Shown here piece after piece: positions 1 to 6,147 of a stretch of 11,417 nucleotides of DNA (positions are counted from its first letter, which is position 1; each line of letters begins with the position of its first letter). Both the position numbers and the translations under genes were made by a program. Under the pieces are notes generated by a model. It saw nothing but the letters and a program-made list of their open reading frames with translations. It was not told where the DNA came from and did not search any database. This stretch comes from an uncultured Clostridia bacterium (GTDB lineage Bacteria; Bacillota; Clostridia; Christensenellales; Borkfalkiaceae): NCBI GenBank assembly GCA_947589585.1, contig CANQCA010000042.1, positions 1-11,417 on the forward strand. Reading direction: 5' to 3'.

Positions 1-1487
1 CGCTCGTGGTTCTTCGCGTTGAGGATGTTGTGCTGGATGCCGTTTCTGCGCAGAAGGCGGGAGATCTCCTCGGACTTTTCGACGGAGACGGTACCCACCA
101 GAATGGGCTGGCCCTTCTCGTGCCGCTCGACGATCTCGCGCACGATCGCCTTCTTCTTGCCCTCTTCGGTGGAGAAGATCTTGTCGTGCAGATCGATACG
201 GGCGATGGGACGATTGGTGGGGATCTCGACGACGTCGAGAGAGTAGATCGTGCGGAACTCGCCCTCCTCCGTCTTGGCGGTACCCGTCATGCCCGAGAGT
301 TTGCGGTAGAGACGGAAATAGTTCTGGAAGGTGATGGTCGCGAACGTCTTGTTCTCCTCGCGGATCTTCACCCCTTCCTTTGCCTCGATCGCCTGATGCA
401 GACCGTCGGAATACCTTCTGCCGATCATGAGACGGCCCGTAAATTCATCGACGATGATGATCTCGCCGTCGCTGATGATGTACTCTTCGTTGAGGTGGAA
501 GAGCTTGTGCGCTTTGAGCGCCTGCTGGATATGATGGTTGAGGGAAGCGTTGGCCACATCTGCGACGTTTTCGATGTTGAACCACTTCTCCGCCTTCTCC
601 GCACCGAACTCGGTGAGGTGCACCTGCTTATCCTTGCGCTCGATGACATAGTCCCACTCGCGCGCTTCGGCGAGGGCGAGCTTGCGCTCTGCGCCCCCCT
701 TCTTCTTGCGCTCTTCGGCTTCCGCATCCTTGAGGTCGTCATCGAAGCCGCCCGTGAGGGTACGCACGAATTTATCCACCCGCTCATAGAGATCGGAGGA
801 CTGTTCCCCTTTCCCCGAGATGATGAGGGGCGTTCTCGCTTCATCGATGAGGATGGAGTCGACTTCGTCGACGATGGCGAAGTTGAGCTCGCGCTGGACC
901 ATGAGACGGAGATCGGGCTTTAAGTTATCGCGCAGATAGTCGAAGCCGAACTCGTTGTTGGTCCCGTAGGTGATATCGCTCTGATAGGCCTTGCGCTTCA
1001 GATCGTCGTCCATGCCGGGAACGACGACGCCGACGGTGAGGCCCATGAATTTATGCACCTTGCCCATCCACTCCGCGTCGCGGCGGGCGAGATAATCGTT
1101 GACGGTGACGATGTGCACCCCTCTTCCCGAGAGAGCTTCGAGGTATGCGGGAAGGGTGGCGACGAGCGTCTTGCCTTCGCCCGTCTTCATCTCGGCGATA
1201 CGGCCCTGGAAGAGGCAGATACCGCCGACGATCTGGACGTGGAAGTGCTTCATGCCGAGAACGCGCCAGCTCGCTTCGCGCAGGGCCGCGAACGCATCGT
1301 ATAAGATATCGTCGAGCGTCTCGCCGTTTTTGAGACGGTCCTTGAAAATTTGCGTCTGCGATGAGAGCTCTTTATCGCTCATCGCACTGTATTTGGGTTC
1401 GAGCGCTTCCACCTTGAGCGCCATTTTATTGAGCTTTTTGAGGCTCTTGCGGCTATCGCTGTTCTTGATAAAAGAAATCAATCCCAT
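1..1487 (-). CDS. secA: Preprotein translocase ATPase SecA, N-terminal 495 codons (cut by window edge)
   Basis: SecA is the ATPase motor that pushes unfolded preproteins through the SecYEG channel at the inner face of the membrane. The visible part starts MGLISFIKNSDSRK and contains the Walker A segment EMKTGEGKT (about residues 99-107), VNDYLARRDAEWMG, YGTNNEFGFDYLRDN, the Walker B region DEVDSILIDEARTPLIISG (about 207-225), the GRRYSDGLHQAIEAKEG segment, and MTGTAKTEEGEF with IPTNRP, which begins the second nucleotide-binding domain. The C-terminal wing, scaffold and any zinc tail lie off the window. The start is fixed by GGAG seven bases upstream. Compared with Bacillus subtilis SecA as I remember it, about 30 extra charged residues (roughly 248-278, rich in D, E and K) sit in the preprotein cross-linking region. 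No frameshift is seen. Identification is essentially certain. Confidence 0.98.
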   Translation of the reverse strand, partial: MGLISFIKNSDSRKSLKKLNKMALKVEALEPKYSAMSDKELSSQTQIFKDRLKNGETLDDILYDAFAALREASWRVLGMKHFHVQIVGGICLFQGRIAEMKTGEGKTLVATLPAYLEALSGRGVHIVTVNDYLARRDAEWMGKVHKFMGLTVGVVVPGMDDDLKRKAYQSDITYGTNNEFGFDYLRDNLKPDLRLMVQRELNFAIVDEVDSILIDEARTPLIISGKGEQSSDLYERVDKFVRTLTGGFDDDLKDAEAEERKKKGGAERKLALAEAREWDYVIERKDKQVHLTEFGAEKAEKWFNIENVADVANASLNHHIQQALKAHKLFHLNEEYIISDGEIIIVDEFTGRLMIGRRYSDGLHQAIEAKEGVKIREENKTFATITFQNYFRLYRKLSGMTGTAKTEEGEFRTIYSLDVVEIPTNRPIARIDLHDKIFSTEEGKKKAIVREIVERHEKGQPILVGTVSVEKSEEISRLLRRNGIQHNILNAKNHE

Positions 1488-1502
1488 GGTATTTGCTCCG
1501 TT

Positions 1503-1520
1503 TGCATGCCGAAGCATGCA
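1503..1520 (-). promoter_or_regulatory. UUCG-capped hairpin in the secA 5' leader
   Basis: Read on the minus strand, TGCATGC-TTCG-GCATGCA forms a perfect seven-base-pair stem closed by C(UUCG)G, an exceptionally stable RNA tetraloop. It ends three bases upstream of the secA Shine-Dalgarno (1496-1499), so it flanks the ribosome site without covering it. There is no U-tract, so it is not an intrinsic terminator. It could stabilise the 5' end of the message or keep the start region open; that is inference. Confidence 0.6.
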
Positions 1521-1536
1521 GAATATTCACCACTAC

Positions 1537-1564
1537 ATTTTACAATATTTTCCGTAAAACGCAA
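1537..1564 (-). promoter_or_regulatory. Candidate secA promoter
   Basis: A -10 box TAAAAT (1537-1542, minus strand) is preceded after 16 bases by TTGCGT (1559-1564), a weak -35 box. Transcription would start near 1530, giving a leader of about 43 bases that includes the UUCG hairpin. The -10 match is good and the -35 match poor, so the assignment is moderate. Confidence 0.4.
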
Positions 1565-1669
1565 AGCGATTTCGATAAGTTTTTTATATTTTATCGCGCG
1601 CGCGGAGCAATTTCTTGCGGACATGCAAAAGCCGCTTGGCGAAAGGCGCAACGATCCACCATAAAACGC

Positions 1670-1697
1670 GCCCCCGTCCGCTCGTCTGGACGGGGGC
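1670..1697 (-). terminator. Intrinsic terminator after the DeoC-like gene
   Basis: A perfect ten-base-pair GC-rich stem (GCCCCCGTCC paired with GGACGGGGGC) with an eight-base loop lies six bases beyond the stop codon at 1703. On the minus strand it is followed by GCGTTTTAT, a short U-tract. It separates the DeoC-like gene from secA, which therefore needs its own promoter. Confidence 0.8.
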
Positions 1698-1702
1698 ATT
1701 CT

Positions 1703-2476
1703 TCAGCTCCTTTCCTGAATGTTTTGCAGGGGCGGGAGAGGCGCAGTGCCGACATGCGAGGCCTCCTCCCGTGCGATGCGGTACATCTCGGCCGAGATCT
1801 CCTCCGCGCGGTCGGTCGTAAGGAGGCTCGCCCCCGCCTTGAGGAGCGCACGCATCTGCTCGGCGTTCTCGACAGCGGATGCATCGACGCGGAGCTTCCC
1901 CGCACACACGCGCAACGCCCTTAACACCAGGCTCTCTTCCCCTCTCACACAGACGCCGTCGGCGCCCCCTTCCTCCGCCGCCCGCACGCCGAGGGCGACC
2001 TCCTCTTCGGAGAGCGTCTCATCATCGAGGGAGAGGATGAGCGCCGTCTTGCCCGCCGCCCGCTTTACCCTTTTCACTTCACGGCGGATATGTGCGATGT
2101 TGCCCGCCTTCAGGGCGGAATAGGCGGGGATGAGCAGCAGCTCTCTCGCCCCCTCCCGCAAAGCCTTCTTCGCCTCGTATTTTTTGACGGGAAGAAGGGT
2201 CTCCCCCGTCCCGCCGATGCGGGCGATGACGTATGCCTCGCTCCCCGCGAGCTGTTTTTTTGCGGAGGATGCGAAAAGGGGCGGGACGAGCACGCCATAG
2301 GAAAAGAAGCGCTTCACCCCTTCGCAGGCCGACCTGAGTTCGCCGCGCCCGCTCTTTTTCGAGCCGTCGACGATGAGCTTGTGCAAAGAGACGGCGATCT
2401 CCGCCTCCCTTCTCGTGCGTTTGAATTCCCCGTATTCCGCAGCCTCCGCCGCGGAGAGATAAGTTCCCGTATCCAT
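1703..2476 (-). CDS. DeoC-like TIM-barrel protein lacking aldolase catalytic residues
   Basis: This 257-residue protein is laid out like deoxyribose-phosphate aldolase (DeoC), which splits 2-deoxyribose 5-phosphate through a Schiff-base lysine. Recognisable stretches are GVLVPPLFASSAKK (61-74), TGETLLPVKKYEAKKALREGARELLLIPAYSALKAG (90-125, matching the family segment ending in NIGALKSG) and AAEEGGADGVCVRG (166-179). The catalytic positions appear to be lost. The usual DMVIN aspartate is in the stretch LLLIP, the Schiff-base lysine of VKTSTGF is replaced in VCVRGEE, and the second lysine of KASGG is replaced in RVDASA. The start at 2476 is chosen because a promoter lies just upstream (-10 at 2505-2510), which rules out earlier in-frame starts. 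The ribosome site is only a weak GGGA. No other nucleoside-catabolism gene is nearby. A non-enzymatic or altered role is inferred from the residue losses. Confidence 0.72.
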   Translation of the reverse strand: MDTGTYLSAAEAAEYGEFKRTRREAEIAVSLHKLIVDGSKKSGRGELRSACEGVKRFFSYGVLVPPLFASSAKKQLAGSEAYVIARIGGTGETLLPVKKYEAKKALREGARELLLIPAYSALKAGNIAHIRREVKRVKRAAGKTALILSLDDETLSEEEVALGVRAAEEGGADGVCVRGEESLVLRALRVCAGKLRVDASAVENAEQMRALLKAGASLLTTDRAEEISAEMYRIAREEASHVGTAPLPPLQNIQERS

Positions 2477-2504
2477 ACGCGCATCTTTCCCGAAAATCTT
2501 GGAA

Positions 2505-2534
2505 AATATGCACAAACCTTGCAAGTTATGACAA
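2505..2534 (-). promoter_or_regulatory. Candidate promoter of the DeoC-like gene
   Basis: TTGTCA (2529-2534, five of six to consensus) and CATATT (2505-2510, four of six) are separated by 18 bases. The predicted start is near 2498, a leader of about 22 bases. The region is shared with the divergent small membrane-protein gene. Confidence 0.45.
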
Positions 2535-2545
2535 AGACGCAGTGC

Positions 2546-2551
2546 TATCAT
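2546..2551 (+). promoter_or_regulatory. Candidate -10 box directly upstream of the small membrane-protein gene
   Basis: TATCAT lies exactly six bases before the ATG at 2558, and TGCTAT (2543-2548) overlaps it, with TTGCAA (2519-2524) 18 bases further upstream. Either reading places transcription start 0-3 bases before the start codon, giving a leaderless or nearly leaderless message. The bases before ATG are GGGGGC, too close to act as a normal Shine-Dalgarno. Confidence 0.35.
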
Positions 2552-2557
2552 GGGGGC

Positions 2558-2812
2558 ATGCAACTTCTCTCCGTTCAGGGAACGGGCGCCATCGCCACCG
2601 TCGCCCTGCTTCTCATCTGTATCATCGTCGTGCACGTCGGCAAGCTCGCCCGCATCGGCTACCGCACGCGCAAAAAGAAACTGCCCCCCGAGCCCCCGAA
2701 AACGCCCGAGCCCGAACGCGAGCCCGTCTATTACATCGTCGAAAAGAAGAAAAAGCGGGTCAAATCGGAATATTCCGAGCCCCGCCGCATCTCCTTCAAG
2801 GAGGATAAATAA
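2558..2812 (+). CDS. Small single-span membrane protein, function unknown
   Basis: The 84-residue protein has one hydrophobic segment (about residues 10-27, AIATVALLLICIIVVHVG) followed by a basic patch (RIGYRTRKKK), a proline-rich linker (PPEPPKTPEPEREP, about 43-56) and a charged tail with YYIVEKKKKRVKSEYSEPRR. The positive residues after the span suggest that the tail is cytoplasmic. I do not recognise a named family. The start at 2558 is the only one that places the membrane segment at the N-terminus; it has no proper Shine-Dalgarno but follows a -10-like box. It is transcribed divergently from the DeoC-like gene and ends at a bidirectional terminator. The membrane segment, non-random composition and fitting terminator support it as a real gene. 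Confidence 0.72.
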   Translation: MQLLSVQGTGAIATVALLLICIIVVHVGKLARIGYRTRKKKLPPEPPKTPEPEREPVYYIVEKKKKRVKSEYSEPRRISFKEDK

Positions 2813-2818
2813 ATTTCA

Positions 2819-2845
2819 GGGACGCACCCGCTCGGGATGCGTCCC
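2819..2845. terminator. Bidirectional intrinsic terminator between the small membrane-protein gene and rsfS
   Basis: GGGACGCA (2819-2826) pairs with TGCGTCCC (2838-2845), and an inner CCC/GGG extends the stem. On the plus strand it is followed by TTATTTTGTG, and on the minus strand by TGAAATTTATTTAT, so it can stop both converging transcripts. It starts seven bases after the plus-strand stop codon and lies twelve bases past the rsfS stop. Confidence 0.85.
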
Positions 2846-2856
2846 TTATTTTGTGT

Positions 2857-3207
2857 TCAGTCCTCGTACTTTTCCACGTTCCTGCCCGAATCCCACAGCC
2901 TCTCGAGATAATAGAAGAGGCGGGATTCCTCGTTGAAGATGTGCACGACGACGTCGCCGTAGTCGAGAACGCCCCAGCGGCCTTCGCGGAGTCCCTCCGT
3001 ACGGACGGGCGCGAGATCGTAATTCTTCTTGAGCAGTTCCTCCACGTTGTCGCCGAGCGCCTTCACCTGCGTGATCGATTTCCCGCTCGCGATGACGAAA
3101 TAGCTGCACACGACCGTCTGCTCGTCCACCTTGACGATGACGATATCCTCCGCCTTCTTCTCAGAAAGCACCTTGGCGGCCGCCCTTGCGAGTTCGTAAC
3201 TTTCCAT
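2857..3207 (-). CDS. rsfS: Ribosome silencing factor RsfS (Iojap/YbeB family)
   Basis: RsfS binds ribosomal protein uL14 and blocks joining of the 30S and 50S subunits, slowing translation when nutrients are short. The 116-residue protein has the normal family length and hallmark segments: DIVIVKVDEQTVVCSYFVIASGKSITQVKALGDNVEE (about 21-57) and the C-terminal EGLREGRWGVLDYGDVVVHIFNEESRLFYYLERLWDSG (about 71-108). A GGGAGG site lies seven bases before the ATG. It follows nadD-yqeK by 73 bases, keeping the common Firmicutes order nadD, yqeK, rsfS. The AT-rich gap may hold its own promoter. Confidence 0.97.
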   Translation of the reverse strand: MESYELARAAAKVLSEKKAEDIVIVKVDEQTVVCSYFVIASGKSITQVKALGDNVEELLKKNYDLAPVRTEGLREGRWGVLDYGDVVVHIFNEESRLFYYLERLWDSGRNVEKYED

Positions 3208-3231
3208 ATGTTTTCCTCCCGTTTTTTATTT

Positions 3232-3261
3232 ATTTTGCGGATATTCGAGCGATTATGTCAC
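3232..3261 (-). promoter_or_regulatory. Possible internal promoter for rsfS
   Basis: GTGACA (3256-3261) and CAAAAT (3232-3237) are spaced by 18 bases in the gap after nadD-yqeK. The match is only moderate (five and four of six). rsfS could equally be read through from the nadD promoter, as no terminator is seen in the gap. Confidence 0.28.
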
Positions 3262-3280
3262 GCATAGTACTCTGCAATCC

Positions 3281-4414
3281 TCACAAATCCTTGTTTTTTT
3301 GCGCCTTCATCCAAAAATATGCCTGCTCGGTGAGCGGATAGATGGGTCGATCCTTTGCGCGCAGATAGTCGATCTGAAGGGCGAGAGCTGCCAGAAGGCA
3401 TGCGTCGAGATCTTCCCAAAAGAGGGCGCGCAGCTTCCCGATCATGGGGAAGTCCCGCTCCGCTTCGAGAAGGTCGGAAAGGTAGATGAGCTTTTCGAGC
3501 TCGCTCATCCCCGCCCTTCCGCTCGTGTGGTAGCGTATGGCGTTCAGGATATCTTCATCTTTGACGCCGAGATAGTTTTCGGCGATGTATGCCCCCGCAT
3601 ATTGGTGCATGACGGGCGCGGGCACATCCGAAGGGGGATCGAAGCCCAAAAGATACTCATCCCCCAAAGAGATGTATTTGGCGCAGTCGTGAATGGCTGC
3701 GGGAAGGAGCGCCTTCTCTTCGGGGATGGAGAGCGACCTTGCCCGCGCACAGGCCAGCTTGGCGACGCGGATGCTGTGGGCACGGCGGGCGGGCTTTTCG
3801 AGGGCGAGAGCGCGCACGATCCCGGGATGGGCGTAGAGGGCATTTTTTTTGATATAGCGCAGAACGGCGCGAGAAAGAGGCTTCGGCCGCAAGCCGCATG
3901 CGAGCTCGACCCGCACGGCCGTCGAGGAGACGTCCCTGCCCACAAAGGGAACTTCCGCAAAATCCTTGCCGAAGGCCGCAATAAAGCGGCTGTGAGAATT
4001 TTTATCCAATGCCTCTCCCCTTCCGCAGACGGCGAGGGTGACATGCTCTAAGATATCCTCGGGCCTTTTCCATGAATAGAAGTTCTCGAGCATGTCCGCG
4101 CCAATGAGGAAAAAGCGCTGCGCATCGGGATATTCATCGGAAAAATGGCGGCAGGTGAGATAGGTATAGCTCGTGCCCCCCATCCTGATCTCGAAGTCGC
4201 TCACCCGCGTTTTCTTCACATGGCGGAAGGCGAGGGTGCACATCGCGAGACGGTCCTTTTCGCCCACAGACGAACCCTGCAACTTATGCGGCGCCGAGTA
4301 AGCGGGAACGATGACCGCCTCGTCGAGATGCAAATATTTTATCGCCGCCTTGACAAAGCGCACGTGTTCCCTGTGGACGGGGTCGAAGCTCCCGCCGAAG
4401 ATCGCGATCCTCAT
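3281..4414 (-). CDS. nadD-yqeK: Fused nicotinate mononucleotide adenylyltransferase (NadD) and YqeK-type HD phosphohydrolase
   Basis: Residues 1 to about 195 are NadD, which joins ATP to nicotinate mononucleotide to make deamido-NAD. They include the nucleotidyl-transfer motif GGSFDPVHREH (7-17), FFLIGADMLENFYSWKRPEDIL (101-122) and the SSTAVR signature (163-168). Residues from about 205 to 377 are an HD-domain protein of the YqeK family, some members of which hydrolyse diadenosine tetraphosphate symmetrically. The metal-binding set is visible: H213, H242-D243 in IHDCAK, H270, H296 and D314 in YLSDLLE. Separate nadD and yqeK genes are the usual arrangement in Clostridia and Bacilli. Here one frame runs through both with no stop between. 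The start is fixed by the N-terminal motif. It lacks a Shine-Dalgarno and sits at the predicted transcription start. Confidence 0.96.
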   Translation of the reverse strand: MRIAIFGGSFDPVHREHVRFVKAAIKYLHLDEAVIVPAYSAPHKLQGSSVGEKDRLAMCTLAFRHVKKTRVSDFEIRMGGTSYTYLTCRHFSDEYPDAQRFFLIGADMLENFYSWKRPEDILEHVTLAVCGRGEALDKNSHSRFIAAFGKDFAEVPFVGRDVSSTAVRVELACGLRPKPLSRAVLRYIKKNALYAHPGIVRALALEKPARRAHSIRVAKLACARARSLSIPEEKALLPAAIHDCAKYISLGDEYLLGFDPPSDVPAPVMHQYAGAYIAENYLGVKDEDILNAIRYHTSGRAGMSELEKLIYLSDLLEAERDFPMIGKLRALFWEDLDACLLAALALQIDYLRAKDRPIYPLTEQAYFWMKAQKNKDL

Positions 4415-4420
4415 GCCACC

Positions 4421-4449
4421 ATTATACTATACTTCCCGCCATCTTGCAA
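4421..4449 (-). promoter_or_regulatory. nadD-yqeK promoter, predicted to give a leaderless mRNA
   Basis: TTGCAA (4444-4449) and a perfect TATAAT (4421-4426) are separated by 17 bases. Standard spacing puts +1 on the A of the ATG at 4414, leaving no room for a ribosome binding site. The six bases before ATG are GGTGGC. Confidence 0.75.
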
Positions 4450-4472
4450 GGTTAATTTTTATTATTTTTGTC

Positions 4473-4478
4473 TAAAAT
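4473..4478 (+). promoter_or_regulatory. Candidate -10 box of the four-span membrane-protein gene
   Basis: TAAAAT lies exactly six bases before the ATG at 4485, with no Shine-Dalgarno between. No strong -35 box is found at 16-18 bases, although TTGCAA (4444-4449) lies 23 bases upstream. Transcription start is predicted at or very near the start codon. Confidence 0.4.
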
Positions 4479-4484
4479 TACGGC

Positions 4485-5243
4485 ATGAGAAAAATCAACC
4501 TGAGCATGCTTCTCGACGTTGTTTTCTACACCGTCGCGGCGTGGTTTTTATGCGTCGGCCTTCTGAGATACCTGCGCGCGGCGACGTGGGTGACGATGCT
4601 CTCCTCCGCACTGCTTGCCCTTTCCGCAGGTGGCGCAGTCTTTTGCCTTCTTTCGGTGAAAAATAAAAGGAAGCTCCTTACGAAGGCCGAACGGGAGAGA
4701 AAAGAAAAACTGCTTCTGCATCTCGCCCTCGAGCGGGAAGAGAAAATCAAAGACGCCCTTCTTTCGGCCTTCGAAGCGGACGGAAAAGTGGCGCGGCTTG
4801 CCGACGGGGGCCTCACCGTGGACGGGGAGACGATCATCCCCCTCTTCACCATGCAGCCCCTCTCGGCGGACACCGTCGCGGGGGTTCTGCGCACCTTCGG
4901 AGACGAACCCTTCACCCTCATCTGCAACGACCTTTCCCCCGAAGCGGAAAAGCTCCTTTGCTCCTTCGGGCGGAAGGCCGTGCGCGGCGACGAGGTCTTC
5001 GCCCTCTTCGAGCGGACGGGAAAAACGCCGGAAAAGCTCATCTGCGGCGGGATCCCCCGTCTTAAGCTCAAAGAAAAGGCAAGGCGCGCCTTCTCCAAAA
5101 AAAATGCGCGCCCCTTCTTCACGGGCGGCATTCTTCTGCTTATCATGAGCCTTTTTACCCTCTTCCCGCTCTACTATCTCATCGCGGGAAGCATTTTGCT
5201 CCTTGCATCTATCGTGATCCGTTCCTTCGGATTCGCCTCATAG
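4485..5243 (+). CDS. Four-span membrane protein with central cytoplasmic domain, function unknown
   Basis: The 252-residue protein has two N-terminal hydrophobic spans (about 8-29 and 35-56), a basic charged helix (59-90, KNKRKLLTKAERERKEKLL), a soluble central domain (about 90-195) with SAFEADGKVARLADGGLTVDGETIIPLF and LICNDLSPEAEKLLCSFGRKAVRGDEVFALFERTG, and two closely spaced C-terminal spans (about 210-226 and 228-246). The central region resembles a small alpha/beta domain in character, possibly nuclease-like, but I see no catalytic motif and make no assignment. The start at 4485 has a -10 box six bases upstream and no Shine-Dalgarno. A second Met at codon 8 is possible but has no better site. 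It is divergent from nadD-yqeK, and its last six bases overlap the end of nnrD on the other strand. Confidence 0.85.
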   Translation: MRKINLSMLLDVVFYTVAAWFLCVGLLRYLRAATWVTMLSSALLALSAGGAVFCLLSVKNKRKLLTKAERERKEKLLLHLALEREEKIKDALLSAFEADGKVARLADGGLTVDGETIIPLFTMQPLSADTVAGVLRTFGDEPFTLICNDLSPEAEKLLCSFGRKAVRGDEVFALFERTGKTPEKLICGGIPRLKLKEKARRAFSKKNARPFFTGGILLLIMSLFTLFPLYYLIAGSILLLASIVIRSFGFAS

Positions 5244-6137
5244 GATGCTCTTGATCGCCTTGGGAAGGCGGGCGATGACGTCGGTCGCATCGGGAGAATA
5301 TTCCCCCAGATCGTATGCGGCGATCTCCCCCGCACAGCCGAACACATAGCATGCGGCGACGGCCGCTTCGAAGGGTGCAAGACCGCGGGCGATCGTCCCC
5401 GTCAGAAATCCCGCGAGCGCATCTCCGCTCCCGCCCTTGGCGAGTGCGGGCGAACCCGTGCGGTTGACGGCGACGCGGACGCCGTCCGTGATGACGGTGC
5501 GATGGCTCTTGAGCACGACGATGACGCCGTACTCCTCCGCAAATGCACGCGCATAGCTGACGGGGTCGGATAAGATCTCATAGAGCGATCTTCCCGTGAG
5601 ACGGGAAAACTCCTTCGGGTGGGGCGTGAGGACGACGGGGCAGTTGCGCCGCCTGAGTGCGTCCCTGCCGTATGCCTCGAAGAGATTGATCGCGTCGGCA
5701 TCGAGGATGAGCGTCCCCGTGTATCCCGAAAGAAGGGTACGAAGGGTCTCCCACTGCTGCGCTCCGACGCCCGCCCCCATGCCGAAGACGAGCGACTGCG
5801 ACGAGATCTTTTCCCCCGTATATGTCCCGACGATACAGGCGGGATAGCGGGCGGAAATGACCGTGCGGCGCATCTCGTCCGCCTCTATGGAGCCGAGCGG
5901 GGGAAGGAGCAGGCGGGTGTAGCCCGCGCCCGATTTCAGACATGCGCCCACGGAGAGGATGGGCGCGCCGAGCGAGCCGCTGCCCGCGAGGATGACGGCC
6001 GAACCGCAGTCCCCCTTGTTGAGATCTTCCCGCCGTGCGGGGAAGAAGGGCGCGACGTCCCCGTCTTCGAAGATCATGATCGAGCCGCTTTCAAAGACGC
6101 CCGAAAGAATGCCCTGATAGGTGTTTGCATATTTCAT
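5238..6137 (-). CDS. nnrD: ADP-dependent NAD(P)H-hydrate dehydratase NnrD (YjeF C-terminal, ribokinase fold)
   Basis: NnrD uses ADP to dehydrate damaged NADHX and NADPHX back to NADH and NADPH. The 299-residue protein shows GSAVILAGSGSLGAPILSVGACLKSGAGYTRLL (45-77), the LDADAINL segment (145-152), TPHPKEFSRLTG (171-182), VVLKSHRTVITDG and the active-site AKGGSGDALAGFLTG (233-247). It stands alone, without the NnrE epimerase domain to which it is often fused. The start at 6137 has AGAGG seven bases upstream; a second Met at codon 21 lacks a site. It begins ten bases after the birA stop and is the last gene of the operon. No U-tract terminator follows, and its stop overlaps that of the converging membrane-protein gene. 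Confidence 0.95.
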   Translation of the reverse strand: MKYANTYQGILSGVFESGSIMIFEDGDVAPFFPARREDLNKGDCGSAVILAGSGSLGAPILSVGACLKSGAGYTRLLLPPLGSIEADEMRRTVISARYPACIVGTYTGEKISSQSLVFGMGAGVGAQQWETLRTLLSGYTGTLILDADAINLFEAYGRDALRRRNCPVVLTPHPKEFSRLTGRSLYEILSDPVSYARAFAEEYGVIVVLKSHRTVITDGVRVAVNRTGSPALAKGGSGDALAGFLTGTIARGLAPFEAAVAACYVFGCAGEIAAYDLGEYSPDATDVIARLPKAIKSIL

Positions 6138-6147
6138 AGATGACCTC

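Noticed and set aside
6..923. A 305-codon plus-strand open frame opposite secA
   Set aside because: It mirrors SecA codons with no domain or ribosome site. SecA on the other strand is certain.
1600..1612. Alternating CG run upstream of secA as a special site
   Set aside because: It is short and in a GC-rich genome, with no promoter spacing or partner sequence.
5254..5278. Hairpin just past the plus-strand stop (ATCGC/GCGAT with inner CCTT/AAGG) as a terminator
   Set aside because: It lies within the nnrD coding sequence, the stem is weak and no U-tract follows on either strand.
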